DNA of 64,000 nt from Sphingomonas cremea. GTDB lineage: Bacteria; Pseudomonadota; Alphaproteobacteria; Sphingomonadales; Sphingomonadaceae. A model generated the notes under the pieces. The model was not told the origin of the DNA, did no database searches, and saw nothing but the letters and a program-made list of their open reading frames with translations. Made by a program: the position numbers and the translations under genes. Location: positions 186,001-250,000 of the forward strand of contig NZ_JAKFGM010000002.1 of assembly GCF_021502585.1 (NCBI RefSeq), in the 5' to 3' direction. Below, piece by piece: positions 26,178 through 34,670 of this stretch. Position 1 is the first letter of the stretch; every line of letters starts with the position of its first letter.

Positions 26178-26696
26178 TCAGGGATATTGGACCGTAACGT
26201 CGATCTGCCCCGTATAAAGCCCTTCCACCGTGCCCGCCGGCACCGCGATCTGCGCGCCCACCGCGAAAGTGAAACTCTGCTGCTGCGCCAATATCTTCTT
26301 GTCCTGGCCATCCAGGGTGAAATTGCTAACGCTGAGCGTCTCGGTGCCGCCGACTCTCCGGATCAGCACGGGTGCTTTGGGGACCTTAATATTGACCACC
26401 GTCTGTTTAGATGCAGCCCCGGAATAGCGCGCCGGTGAAGGCGTTCCGCCAAGGTGGATCAGGCCCCCGGTAACGGACATGGCGCCTGTCACAGGGTCGA
26501 TCGTCGCGGTGCCGCCGGTCGTCACGCCCAGCAGCGCGAAATCCATGTCGGCTGTCCGCACCAGGGTAAGCGGCCGCACCAACACGACCTGGGCGCTGGC
26601 CGTCGGCGAAGCTTGCACGGGCGCAGCCGCCGCCGCTGCTGGAAGCGACACGGAAAAGAGGCTGATTAGCGCCGAAACTCGGGCCGCACGGAACAT
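26178..26696 (-). CDS. Exported DUF4402 protein, paralogue
   Basis: The 172-residue protein has a signal peptide (MFRAARVSALISLFSVSLPA, then Ala-rich to residue 26). A DUF4402 domain follows: LTLVRTADMDFALLGVTTGG, ATIDPVTGAMSVTGG, SVSNFTLDGQDKKILA and a C-terminal GTVEGLYTGQIDVTVQY. It is the first gene of the tandem pair. Both end at the same aromatic Tyr-containing beta strand. Surface or pilus-like function is inferred from the family only. Confidence 0.85.
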   Translation of the reverse strand: MFRAARVSALISLFSVSLPAAAAAAPVQASPTASAQVVLVRPLTLVRTADMDFALLGVTTGGTATIDPVTGAMSVTGGLIHLGGTPSPARYSGAASKQTVVNIKVPKAPVLIRRVGGTETLSVSNFTLDGQDKKILAQQQSFTFAVGAQIAVPAGTVEGLYTGQIDVTVQYP

Positions 26697-26794
26697 GCCC
26701 GGATGTTTATCAAGGTTAACTAAAAAAAGAGGATGATGAGTAAGGTAAATAAGTCATTCACCAGTTCGGCTTTCGCGCCCGCTCACGCGCGGCT

Positions 26795-27751
26795 ATGCGA
26801 ATCGCCATGACCGGCACGCCCGAACCCGCGATCCGCATCACGGAACTGTGCAAGACCTATCGGTCCAAGGGCAGCCCGCCGAAGCAGGCGCTCGACCAGG
26901 TCAGCTTCGATGTGCCGCGGGGTCAGATCTTTGGATTGCTCGGTCCCAATGGCGCGGGCAAGTCGACTTTGATCAACATCCTCGCCGGGCTGGTGGTGAA
27001 ATCGGGCGGCAGCGCTACCGTCTGGGGCTTCGATATCGATGAACATCCACGCAACGCGAAGCGGTCGATCGGCATCGTGCCGCAGGAGATTTTGTTCGAT
27101 CCTTTCTTCACCCCGCGCGAAGCGCTGGAAATCCAGGCGGGCCTGTACGGAGTTCCCAAGCCGGAACGGATCACCGATGCGCTGCTTGCCGCGGTCCATC
27201 TGACCGACAAGGCCAACGCATATGCCCGTACCCTTTCGGGCGGGATGAAACGCCGCCTGCTGGTGGCCAAGGCGATGGTCCATTCGCCGCCCATCCTGGT
27301 GCTCGACGAGCCAACCGCGGGAGTCGATATCGAGCTTCGCCAGCAGCTGTGGGATTATGTCCGGGGCCTCAACAAGCAAGGCGTCACGGTAGTTCTCACC
27401 ACCCATTACCTCGAGGAGGCCGAGCAGCTGTGCGACCGGATCGCCATCATCAACCACGGCCGGTTGATCGCCAACGAACCGACCCGCGAGCTGATTGCCA
27501 AGGCGCAGGACAAGGCTGTGGTTGTCGAGGTCGATCGCGACCTTGACGGTCCTCCAGACGCCGCGTGCTTCGAACGGATCGACATTACCGGACCGCGGAC
27601 GATTGAAATCACTTACCGCAAGGACAAGGTGAATGCCGGCGATGTGCTTGCCGCCCTGCAGCGTGAAGGGCTTGGAATCATCGACGTTTCAACCCGCGAC
27701 CCGGACCTTGAGGATGTGTTCCTGAGCCTGACGCGGGAGGCCGCAGCTTGA
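26795..27751 (+). CDS. ABC-2-type transporter ATP-binding protein without adjacent permease
   Basis: This 318-residue ATPase has Walker A GPNGAGKST, Q-loop VPQE, signature LSGGMKRRLLVAKA, Walker B ILVLDEPTAGVD and H-loop TTHYLEEAEQ. It also has the long C-terminal extension of ABC-2 export ATPases (YadG/CcmA-like). The membrane partner is not next to it: nadB follows directly, starting in a TTGA overlap with its stop codon. It may pair with a permease elsewhere. Start could be 26795 or the ATG at 26807; neither has a clear Shine-Dalgarno sequence. Confidence 0.85.
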   Translation: MRIAMTGTPEPAIRITELCKTYRSKGSPPKQALDQVSFDVPRGQIFGLLGPNGAGKSTLINILAGLVVKSGGSATVWGFDIDEHPRNAKRSIGIVPQEILFDPFFTPREALEIQAGLYGVPKPERITDALLAAVHLTDKANAYARTLSGGMKRRLLVAKAMVHSPPILVLDEPTAGVDIELRQQLWDYVRGLNKQGVTVVLTTHYLEEAEQLCDRIAIINHGRLIANEPTRELIAKAQDKAVVVEVDRDLDGPPDAACFERIDITGPRTIEITYRKDKVNAGDVLAALQREGLGIIDVSTRDPDLEDVFLSLTREAAA

Positions 27752-29331
27752 CCGCGCTTGCCTTTGACGTGCTCGTCGTCGGATCGGGCGCGGCGGGATT
27801 GACGGCGGCGATTAACCTTGCCCCCACGCTCAGGGTCGGAGTCATCGCCAAGGGCAAGCTCAACGAAGGCGCGACCGGCTGGGCCCAGGGCGGAATCGCC
27901 GCAGTACTGGAGGCAGGCGACAGCTTCGAAGCGCATGTTCGCGACACGATGATCGCCGGGGCGGGGCTCAACAACCTGGCGATCGTCGAACATGTCGTGG
28001 GCGAAGCGCCGGCGGCGATCGCCCGGTTGACCGAACTGGGCGTTCCCTTCGCCACCGAAAATGGCGGACTTCACCTTACCCGCGAGGGCGGACACAGCCA
28101 CCGGCGGATCGTCCATGTCGCGGATGCGACCGGCTGGGCGGTTCAGCAGGCGCTGGAAAAGGCCGCCGCGGCCCATCCCAACATCACCCTCATTCCCGAC
28201 ATGGTCGCGATCGACCTCATTACCGGCCGGCACGCCGCCGATTTCACCACGAGCGGGGAGGTACATGGACTTTATGCGTTTAATCGGGGGACCGGGCGCG
28301 TTGATTCGCTGGTGGCACGTGCCACCGTGCTGGCGACCGGCGGAGCCGGCCGCACCTACCTCTATTCAACCGCGCCGAGGGGCGCGACCGGTGACGGAAT
28401 CGCCATGGCGTGGCGTGCGGGCTGCCGCATCTCCAACATGGAATTCATGCAGTTCCACCCGACCTGCCTGTACAATCTTGAGGTCAAAAATTTCCTGATC
28501 ACCGAGGCGGTGCGCGGCGAAGGCGGGATATTGAAGCATCCCGTAACCGGGCACCGCTTCATGCCCGACTATGATGAGCGCGGCGAACTGGCCCCGCGCG
28601 ACGTCGTCGCCCGCGCCATCGATCATGAAATCAAGCGAGACGGCCTCGACTATGTCCATCTCGACATCAGTCATCGCGAACCGGAGTTCGTGAAGGGTCA
28701 CTTCCCCAATATTTACGAAAAGCTGATCGGCCTCGGCATCGATATCACCAGTGAGCCAATCCCGGTCGTACCCGCGCAGCATTACACCTGCGGTGGCGTC
28801 GTCGTGGACATCGACGGAAAGACGGACGCGCCTGGGCTCTATGCAGCAGGCGAAGTTACCCAATCGGGCCTGCATGGCGCCAATCGCCTGGCCTCCAACT
28901 CGTTACTTGAATGCCTGGTGTTCGGCGAGGGTGCAGCGAAGCACATCCTCGCTCATTGGGACGAGTTGCATGAACCGCCGGCAATCAGGGCCTGGGATGA
29001 AAGCCGGGTAACCGACAGCGACGAGGAAGTGGTGATCCAGCAATGCTGGGGGGAAATCCGCCGCTTCATGTGGAACTTCGTGGGCATCGTCAGGACGACC
29101 AAGCGGCTGGAGCGGGCCAAGCGGCGGATCGACATGCTGCGCCTGGAAGTCACGGAATATTATAAACATTTCCGCGTGACTCCTGACCTGATCGAGCTCC
29201 GTAACTTGCTGGAGGTCGCTGACCTGATCGTCCGTTCCGCCCTGTCGCGCCATGAGAGCCGCGGGCTTCACTACACGCTCGATTATCCGGACATGGCCGC
29301 GGAGGCGGTCGATACTGTGCTGGTGCCTTAG
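27748..29331 (+). CDS. nadB: L-aspartate oxidase NadB
   Basis: NadB oxidises L-aspartate to iminoaspartate, the first step of de novo NAD synthesis. The 527-residue flavoprotein starts with an FAD-binding VVGSGAAGLTAAINLA motif. It contains EGATGWAQGGIAA, EFMQFHPTC, GEVTQSGLHGANRLASNSLLECLVFG and the C-terminal SRGLHYTLDYP. It appears to begin at a TTG (27748) overlapping the ABC ATPase stop. nadA and nadC are not in the window. Confidence 0.93.
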   Translation: MTALAFDVLVVGSGAAGLTAAINLAPTLRVGVIAKGKLNEGATGWAQGGIAAVLEAGDSFEAHVRDTMIAGAGLNNLAIVEHVVGEAPAAIARLTELGVPFATENGGLHLTREGGHSHRRIVHVADATGWAVQQALEKAAAAHPNITLIPDMVAIDLITGRHAADFTTSGEVHGLYAFNRGTGRVDSLVARATVLATGGAGRTYLYSTAPRGATGDGIAMAWRAGCRISNMEFMQFHPTCLYNLEVKNFLITEAVRGEGGILKHPVTGHRFMPDYDERGELAPRDVVARAIDHEIKRDGLDYVHLDISHREPEFVKGHFPNIYEKLIGLGIDITSEPIPVVPAQHYTCGGVVVDIDGKTDAPGLYAAGEVTQSGLHGANRLASNSLLECLVFGEGAAKHILAHWDELHEPPAIRAWDESRVTDSDEEVVIQQCWGEIRRFMWNFVGIVRTTKRLERAKRRIDMLRLEVTEYYKHFRVTPDLIELRNLLEVADLIVRSALSRHESRGLHYTLDYPDMAAEAVDTVLVP

Positions 29332-29418
29332 GTCCCTACCGGCGACAGATTTGCGTTGAAGCCGGAGTTACAGGTAACAACCGGTCAGTCGCGTTCGAGT
29401 ACTTCGAAAGGACGATGG

Positions 29419-29754
29419 ATGGACTATTTCCTTGATCGCCGAGAGGACGCGGTCATCGTCGCCGTCCATGGCCGCGTTGACGAGGCCAGCTGGGAGTCAT
29501 TCGGGGCCGGACTCAGCGAAGCCATCCAACAGGCTCAGCAGTCCGGCCTGGGCGACGTGATCATCGACCTTCAGAAGCTGGACTATATGTCATCGCGTGG
29601 CCTTCGCGTGCTGACGGTCGCAAAGCGCCAGGGCCAGGAAGCCAGCGTAACCATTTCGCTTGCTTCACCTAACGAAGTGATGCGGGAAATCCTCGCGATC
29701 AGCCGCTACGACAAATTGTTCACCATCACCGAGACGATAGAAATTCGACGATAG
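29419..29754 (+). CDS. STAS-domain anti-anti-sigma-type protein
   Basis: The 111-residue protein (MDYFLDRREDAV) has a single STAS domain: VIVAVHGRVDEASW, DVIIDLQKLDYMSSRGLRVL with the phosphorylatable Ser in the MSSRG loop, and a C-terminal YDKLFTITETI. In partner switching it would be phosphorylated by a HATPase-type kinase and dephosphorylated by a PP2C enzyme; both are encoded nearby (33827 and 30710). The start has AAGGA seven bases upstream. It is followed by a metallo-hydrolase 18 bases later. Confidence 0.85.
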   Translation: MDYFLDRREDAVIVAVHGRVDEASWESFGAGLSEAIQQAQQSGLGDVIIDLQKLDYMSSRGLRVLTVAKRQGQEASVTISLASPNEVMREILAISRYDKLFTITETIEIRR

Positions 29755-29772
29755 CCAAGGGGGCGGGTCCAA

Positions 29773-30735
29773 ATGCTTGTGCGATTCTGGGGTACTCGCG
29801 GGTCGCTCCCGGTCGCGCCCACAGCGATGGCGATCAGGCACAAGATCGCCAACGCCTTGGTCGCCGCCGATGGACGTCGGTTCGAAAACAGCGCCGACGC
29901 GGAACGTTTCGTCGATCGGGAATTAAGCTTCGCGGCAGGCAGCCATTATGGCGGGGCAACGTCATGCGTCGAGCTGGAAGCCGGAAACGGATCCTATTTC
30001 ATCTGCGACATGGGCAGCGGACTAAGGTCGTTCGGGCTGGATTCGATGCGGAGGAACGCGGCCGGGCACAAGAAGACCTACAACTTCTTCCTGTCCCATT
30101 TGCATTGGGACCATATCATGGGCTTCCCCTTTTTCGCGCCTTCGTTCGACCCCGAAGCGACGATCCGAATTCACGCCGCCCATCCTGACGCCGAGCAAGC
30201 GCTTCGACGCCAGCAGGAGGAAATCTCATTCCCGGTGCCGTTCGACTGGCTGCGCGCCAATATCGAATTCGAGCAGTTGACCCCTGGCAAAAGCCATGAG
30301 GTCGACGGCGTGCGGATCGAGACGAAGCTTCAGCAGCATTCGCACGACAGCTACGGATACCGCTTCACCGATGCCGATGGACGGGCCGTCATCTACAGTA
30401 CCGATAGCGAGCATAAATTGGACAAGATGGACGTCGAGGCGGCGTTCATCGAATTTTTCCGCAATGCCGACCTGGTAGTTTTCGACACCATGTATTCGCT
30501 CGCCGAAAGCGTCTCGATGAAGGAGGACTGGGGCCATTCGAGCAACATGGTCGCCGTCGACCTGTGCCATGAGGCAGGGGCCAAGAAGCTTGCGCTGTTC
30601 CATCATGAGCCGACCTACGAGGATGAAGATATCCAGCGGATGCACGAGGAGAGCATCCGCTATGAGGAGCTGACCCGCGAAGGATCACCGCTGGAAGTTA
30701 TTTGTTCCTATGACGGGCTTGAAGTCCGCGTCTAA
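29773..30735 (+). CDS. MBL-fold metallo-hydrolase
   Basis: The 320-residue protein has the metallo-beta-lactamase core: GTRGSLPV near the N-terminus, THE motif SHLHWDHIMGFP (HxHxDH), and HSHDSYGYRF. Further His ligands lie near GHSSN and HHEPTYEDE. This subfamily resembles phosphodiesterase-like or RNase Z-like hydrolases; the substrate is unknown. It lies between the STAS and CHASE2-phosphatase genes and overlaps the latter by 26 bases, implying a role in the same signalling operon, perhaps hydrolysis of a nucleotide second messenger (inference). Confidence 0.8.
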   Translation: MLVRFWGTRGSLPVAPTAMAIRHKIANALVAADGRRFENSADAERFVDRELSFAAGSHYGGATSCVELEAGNGSYFICDMGSGLRSFGLDSMRRNAAGHKKTYNFFLSHLHWDHIMGFPFFAPSFDPEATIRIHAAHPDAEQALRRQQEEISFPVPFDWLRANIEFEQLTPGKSHEVDGVRIETKLQQHSHDSYGYRFTDADGRAVIYSTDSEHKLDKMDVEAAFIEFFRNADLVVFDTMYSLAESVSMKEDWGHSSNMVAVDLCHEAGAKKLALFHHEPTYEDEDIQRMHEESIRYEELTREGSPLEVICSYDGLEVRV

Positions 30736-32767
30736 GCGCAAACTGACGGGGCGCCGGGTCTTCCTGACCTGGTTGGCCATGAGCCTTATTGCGGTATTCA
30801 TCACCCTTACGCTCGGCGAGCGCATGCAGCGCGGCGTCTTCGACAGCTGGCAGGAATTCCGGCCGCGCGACCTTTCGCAGTCCGACGTACGTGTCGTGCT
30901 CATCGACAACGAAAGCATCGAAATGGTCGGTTCCTGGCCCTGGTCCCGCTATTACCTTGCCCGGCTGACCGAAGAGCTTGCGGCCAGGAAGGCCAAGGTC
31001 ATCGCCTTCGACATCTTTTTCCCGGAACATGACCAGCTAGGGCCAGCGAACTTCGTGTCGCTCTACCCGGAACTCAACCCGGACATCGCGGCCAAGGTCC
31101 GCGCTCTGGAACCGATGGACCAATTTTTCGGCAAGGTCATTGGCGCGGCGCCGGTCGTGCTCGGTCACGCCGGGGTAGACGAGGCGCCAGAGGGTCAAGC
31201 GCCCATTGCCGATGCCCCCATTGACGGCACGCTTCCCAAGGCCGTCGACAGCTGGCCGGCAGAGCTGGCCGCCATACCCGAGTTGGATGACGTCGCGCTT
31301 GGCCATGGCCTGGTGAACGTCAAGCCGGAGAGCGATGGAATAGTCCGCAGCATACCCCTGGTGATGCGCGCCGCCGGCAAGCCGCGGCCAGGGTTCGCCC
31401 TTGAAATTGCGCGCGATGCGTTGGATGCCGAGACCATCGCGGTGGCTGGGAGCAGTATCGGCTTGGATAGCCGTCGAATCCCCATGGACCACCGAGGCCG
31501 AATGCGCCTTCACTTCGGTGCCTTTCCGGCGGACAAGATCATCTCCGCCGCCGACGTTCTGGGGGATGCAAAGCACCTCAAGCCCGACACATTCGCTGGC
31601 AAGGCGGTGCTCATCGGCCTGTCCGCGGACGGCACTTCGGACATCGCAGCGACTCCGATCGGGGCCGAGGAATTTGGACCGCTGGTGCAGGCGCAGGCAG
31701 TGGATGCAATCCTGCGGGGAGGATGGCTTGAGCGACCGGCCTGGGCCGGCCCGGCGGAATGGGCGGCGGCGGCACTGCTCGCGCTGCTCGCCCTGGGAAG
31801 CGCGATTTTCGGCAGGGCATATCGAATCTTCGTTGCCGCCATATTCCTGTCCGTGCCGATCCTCAGTTGGTTTGCCTTTGCAAATGCCAAGCTCCTGCTC
31901 GATCCCGCACGCCCCCTGCTGGTTGGGGGCGGGGCGGTCGCCGGCGTTGCATTAGGCCTTTTCGCACTGGCACGGATCGACCGGGAGCGGCTGCGCGACA
32001 CCCTGGTCCAGGAGCGGATTGTCGCGGCCGAGAACGAAGGCGAGCTGCACGCCGCCCGGGCCATCCAGATCGCCATGGTGCCGCCCCGCTCCCGGCTCAG
32101 GAACCTCGATCCGCGGGTCGATATCGATGCCTTGCTGGAACCCGCCAAGTCGGTTGGCGGCGATTTCTACGATGCCATGAAGATCGCCGACGACCGGATC
32201 GGCTTTGCCATCGCGGATGTCACGGGAAAGGGCGTTCCGGCAGCCTTGTTCATGGCCATGTCGAAAGCACTGACCAGTGCCGCGCTTTCGCGCATGGAAG
32301 CCGATCCGGTCACCATGGCGGAAGCTATCAATGCCGAGCTGCTCAAGGACAATAGCGAGGCAATGAGCGTCACCATGATCCTCGGCATCCTGGACCTGGC
32401 GACGGGAGAGGTGCGGATGGTTTGTGCGGGCCATGAAGACCCGCTGCTAATCTCTGCCACCGGGGAGGCGACCCGTGTGCGCCTGGATGGTGGGCCACCC
32501 TTCTCGATCACCGAATTCCCCTATCCCCGGGAGGCGTTGAAGCTGCGGCCCGGCGAGACGCTGGTGCTGGTGACCGACGGCGTGACCGAAGCACAAAATG
32601 CACAAGGTGCGCTATTCGGCAGCGACAGGATCCTGTCGGAAATCCGGGCGAAGACCGGCAGCGCGGTCGAGATTTGCGAGAATATCCGGGTGAAGGTTCG
32701 TGAGTTCGAGGATGGGACCGAAGCCACCGACGACCTGACGGTCATGGCGGTGCGTTACCTTGGCTAG
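30710..32767 (+). CDS. CHASE2 sensor / SpoIIE-type PP2C phosphatase
   Basis: The 685-residue protein has a membrane helix (about residues 17-36), a periplasmic CHASE2 sensor domain (to about 340), several membrane helices (345-425), a coiled linker and a PP2C/SpoIIE domain. The phosphatase motifs are GGDFYDAM, ADVTGKGVPAALFMA, VCAGHEDPLL, LVTDGVTEAQN and TDDLTVMAV. It should dephosphorylate the STAS protein in response to an envelope signal. FecR and OmpA genes lie immediately downstream on the other strand and may supply the sensed state. Confidence 0.92.
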   Translation: MTGLKSASKRKLTGRRVFLTWLAMSLIAVFITLTLGERMQRGVFDSWQEFRPRDLSQSDVRVVLIDNESIEMVGSWPWSRYYLARLTEELAARKAKVIAFDIFFPEHDQLGPANFVSLYPELNPDIAAKVRALEPMDQFFGKVIGAAPVVLGHAGVDEAPEGQAPIADAPIDGTLPKAVDSWPAELAAIPELDDVALGHGLVNVKPESDGIVRSIPLVMRAAGKPRPGFALEIARDALDAETIAVAGSSIGLDSRRIPMDHRGRMRLHFGAFPADKIISAADVLGDAKHLKPDTFAGKAVLIGLSADGTSDIAATPIGAEEFGPLVQAQAVDAILRGGWLERPAWAGPAEWAAAALLALLALGSAIFGRAYRIFVAAIFLSVPILSWFAFANAKLLLDPARPLLVGGGAVAGVALGLFALARIDRERLRDTLVQERIVAAENEGELHAARAIQIAMVPPRSRLRNLDPRVDIDALLEPAKSVGGDFYDAMKIADDRIGFAIADVTGKGVPAALFMAMSKALTSAALSRMEADPVTMAEAINAELLKDNSEAMSVTMILGILDLATGEVRMVCAGHEDPLLISATGEATRVRLDGGPPFSITEFPYPREALKLRPGETLVLVTDGVTEAQNAQGALFGSDRILSEIRAKTGSAVEICENIRVKVREFEDGTEATDDLTVMAVRYLG

Positions 32768-33351
32768 CGGACGATAACCTCTACGCGGCGATTGATGGGG
32801 CTGTCGAAATTGTCGACGGACGGCTCCTTCAATTCGCGCTCGCCGCGGCCGACCGCGGACATGATCGAGCGGTCAAAGCCCTGGGAGGCCAGCCAGTTCA
32901 ACACTTCTTCCGCCCGCCGCATCGACAATATGTCATTATCATCCGCGCTGCCGACCGTGTCGGTATGCCCGATAACCTCAACCTCCGGCCCCGACCGGCC
33001 CGCGATCTCGGCCCGGAGCGCGTTCAGCACGGTCGTCGACTGGGGCGTCAGCGTAACCGTGCCCAGTTCAAAGTAGAGCGTGAAGCTGCGCGCCGGCGGT
33101 GGCAGGCCGGTAAGCAAGGCGGCCTCCTGCTCCTTCAGTCCTTTGTTGCCGAGCGGCTTGGCGGTCGGCGACTTGTTGCCCAGCGCGGTGCGGCTGTTGC
33201 CGTCCGCGATGACGGCGTCAGTCGGCTGGCCTTTGACCTCCAGCACGGCAACCGACCCCTGGTGACCCTCATCGTCCGGAAGAAGGACGAGCGACGAAGT
33301 CGCGCATCCGCCGAGCAGCAGGCCGGCAAGGGCGATACCGGCGCGCATCAA
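32764..33351 (-). CDS. OmpA-domain lipoprotein
   Basis: The 195-residue protein has a lipoprotein signal (LAGLLLGGCATS) and a C-terminal OmpA/peptidoglycan-binding domain: FTLYFELGTVTLTP, VEVIGHTDTVGSADDNDIL, SMRRAEEVLNWLASQG and NRRVEVIVR. It would be anchored in the outer membrane and bind peptidoglycan. It is coupled to the upstream FecR gene by an ATGA overlap and overlaps the phosphatase stop by four bases on the opposite strand. Confidence 0.9.
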   Translation of the reverse strand: MMRAGIALAGLLLGGCATSSLVLLPDDEGHQGSVAVLEVKGQPTDAVIADGNSRTALGNKSPTAKPLGNKGLKEQEAALLTGLPPPARSFTLYFELGTVTLTPQSTTVLNALRAEIAGRSGPEVEVIGHTDTVGSADDNDILSMRRAEEVLNWLASQGFDRSIMSAVGRGERELKEPSVDNFDSPINRRVEVIVR

Positions 33352-33782
33352 TCCGGAACCTCGACGATGAACTTGGTGCCCCGGACGCCGAGCAACGTAT
33401 TGGGCGTCCGGACCTTCATCGCGTCGCGATTCGACTTGGCGACCTTGCCCGAAACGACGGCCAGGGAGCCACGGTCGACCTGGGTGACGAACGATCCCGT
33501 CTGGCGGGTTCGGTCATATTGAAAATCGCTGACCGAGACCTGGCTGTTGGGCCCGACCGCGAACCGCGTATTGTCGACAAAGGTAAGGCTCATCCGGCCA
33601 TCCTTGCCGGTGACCAGCTTGTCGCCGGCCAGCAGCTGCAGTCCCGGCGACGCCTTCAATTGCTGGGCGCCCCGTTGGACGGAAGCGGCGCCGCTGCTCT
33701 GCTTGATGCGGGCGATTTCCGCCATGGCCGGCGTTGCGGCCATTATGGCGATCAGTCCAATCCCAATGGATGAGCGAAGCAC
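33348..33782 (-). CDS. Exported FecR-domain protein
   Basis: The 144-residue protein has a signal peptide (about residues 1-21, ending PAMA) followed directly by a FecR domain: VQRGAQQLKASPGLQLLAGD, MSLTFVDNTRFAVGPNSQV, GSLAVVSGKVAK and TPNTLLGVRGTKFIVEV. It lacks the transmembrane anchor of canonical FecR anti-sigma regulators, so it is periplasmic or surface-exposed. With the OmpA lipoprotein it forms an envelope pair next to the CHASE2 phosphatase. Confidence 0.88.
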   Translation of the reverse strand: MLRSSIGIGLIAIMAATPAMAEIARIKQSSGAASVQRGAQQLKASPGLQLLAGDKLVTGKDGRMSLTFVDNTRFAVGPNSQVSVSDFQYDRTRQTGSFVTQVDRGSLAVVSGKVAKSNRDAMKVRTPNTLLGVRGTKFIVEVPD

Positions 33783-33826
33783 AGTGGGCCTCCCAACCGT
33801 TTCGGTAACGTGACATAGCGAATCCG

Positions 33827-34249
33827 ATGAACAAGCGCGAATCCAATTCGGGCCCGGTCAATTGCCGGCTGAAAGGCCGTAATGCGGTCCTGCAGGCGGT
33901 GGGAGCGGCGCGGGCCTTCGGCGAGGCGCAATCGTTGACGCACGACAATTGCGCCCGGCTCTGCATCGTAATCGAGGAACTGGTCGCCAACCTTTACGAA
34001 CATGGCGGACTGACGGACGAGGACAGGGTGGAGTTGAGCATGGCTCGGGCGCCTGAAGGTACCCGAGTCACTATTGTCGATCCCGGCCACCCTTTCGACC
34101 CGCGTTCCGCGATACCTCGAGGGGAGCGGCCTGAAGGCGGTGGTGGCGCCGGACTAGACATCGTCCGGTCATGGGCGCGAATCTGCGATTATTCGGCGAC
34201 GCCGGAGGGCAATCGACTGGAGCTGCTGCTGCCCGACCGGTGTCCCTGA
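33827..34249 (+). CDS. HATPase_c anti-sigma-type serine kinase (RsbW/SpoIIAB-like)
   Basis: The 140-residue protein is a single GHKL ATPase domain: N-box IVIEELVANLYEHGG, G1 VDPGHPFDP, and GGGGAGLDIVRSWARICDY. In partner switching such a kinase phosphorylates the STAS antagonist and sequesters a client, often a sigma factor. No sigma factor gene is in the window, so the client is unknown. It is divergent from the FecR gene across 44 bases. Confidence 0.88.
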   Translation: MNKRESNSGPVNCRLKGRNAVLQAVGAARAFGEAQSLTHDNCARLCIVIEELVANLYEHGGLTDEDRVELSMARAPEGTRVTIVDPGHPFDPRSAIPRGERPEGGGGAGLDIVRSWARICDYSATPEGNRLELLLPDRCP

Positions 34250-34294
34250 CTGCTGCTTCCCCGCGCCTTCGCTGCAGGTGGCAATGACTTAGCT

Positions 34295-34326
34295 TGTGTC
34301 CGCTTTGGGTGGAAAACGGCCATTAG
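34295..34326. repeat. Palindromic repeat, copy A
   Basis: The sequence reads GTGTCCGC, TTTGGGTGGAAA, ACGGCCATTA. It matches the shared plan of arms TAATGNCCGC and GCGGNCATTA around a TGGGTSGAAA loop, with some drift. Its right end contains the stop codon (minus strand) of the gene at 34323-34526. Confidence 0.8.
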
Positions 34327-34526
34327 CGTTTCGGCAGTTTCGTTCCGCACCAGGGACAAAAGGCTATTGAGATGACGGAGCAACCCCCGTCGTGAATGAT
34401 TAAACCATACCCGCCCGTTCGCTGGCCGTAGTTTACGAGAGCGTCGGGACATTCAAATCTATCGGGATGCAGGTCGCACTCGTTCTCAACGTTGGACCGC
34501 ATCATTTCGCAACAATGGTCTGCCAT
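34323..34526 (-). CDS. DUF6980-like Cys-rich small protein
   Basis: The 67-residue protein reads MADHCCEMMRSNVENECDLH, then PDRFECPDALVNY, YGLIIHDGGCSVISI and FCPWCGTKLP. The CxxC near the end and the CC at the start suggest a zinc site. The pattern matches what I recall as DUF6980 (HCC, CPD, YGIIIHDGGSS, CPWCG). Function is unknown. Palindromic repeats lie at both sides, and copy A supplies its stop codon. Confidence 0.75.
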   Translation of the reverse strand: MADHCCEMMRSNVENECDLHPDRFECPDALVNYGQRTGGYGLIIHDGGCSVISIAFCPWCGTKLPKR

Positions 34527-34547
34527 GGGGTCGTTTCACACGCCTTC

Positions 34548-34612
34548 TTAATGACCGCAATGGGTCGAAAGCGGACATTCGGCCTATGGCTGGAATGGGT
34601 CGAAAGCCTGCG
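34548..34612. repeat. Palindromic repeat, copy B with a partial second copy
   Basis: Bases 34548-34580 read TTAATGACCGCAATGGGTCG AAAGCGGACATTCGG, close to the consensus. A truncated copy (CTGGAATGGGTCGAAAGCCT) follows at about 34590-34612. Translations of this element on the minus strand give spurious peptides. Confidence 0.8.
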
Positions 34613-34670
34613 TCCCGTCGTTCGCGCATACGACGGAGGAACGACCAATCGCTTTCGACGTTCGGTGGGG

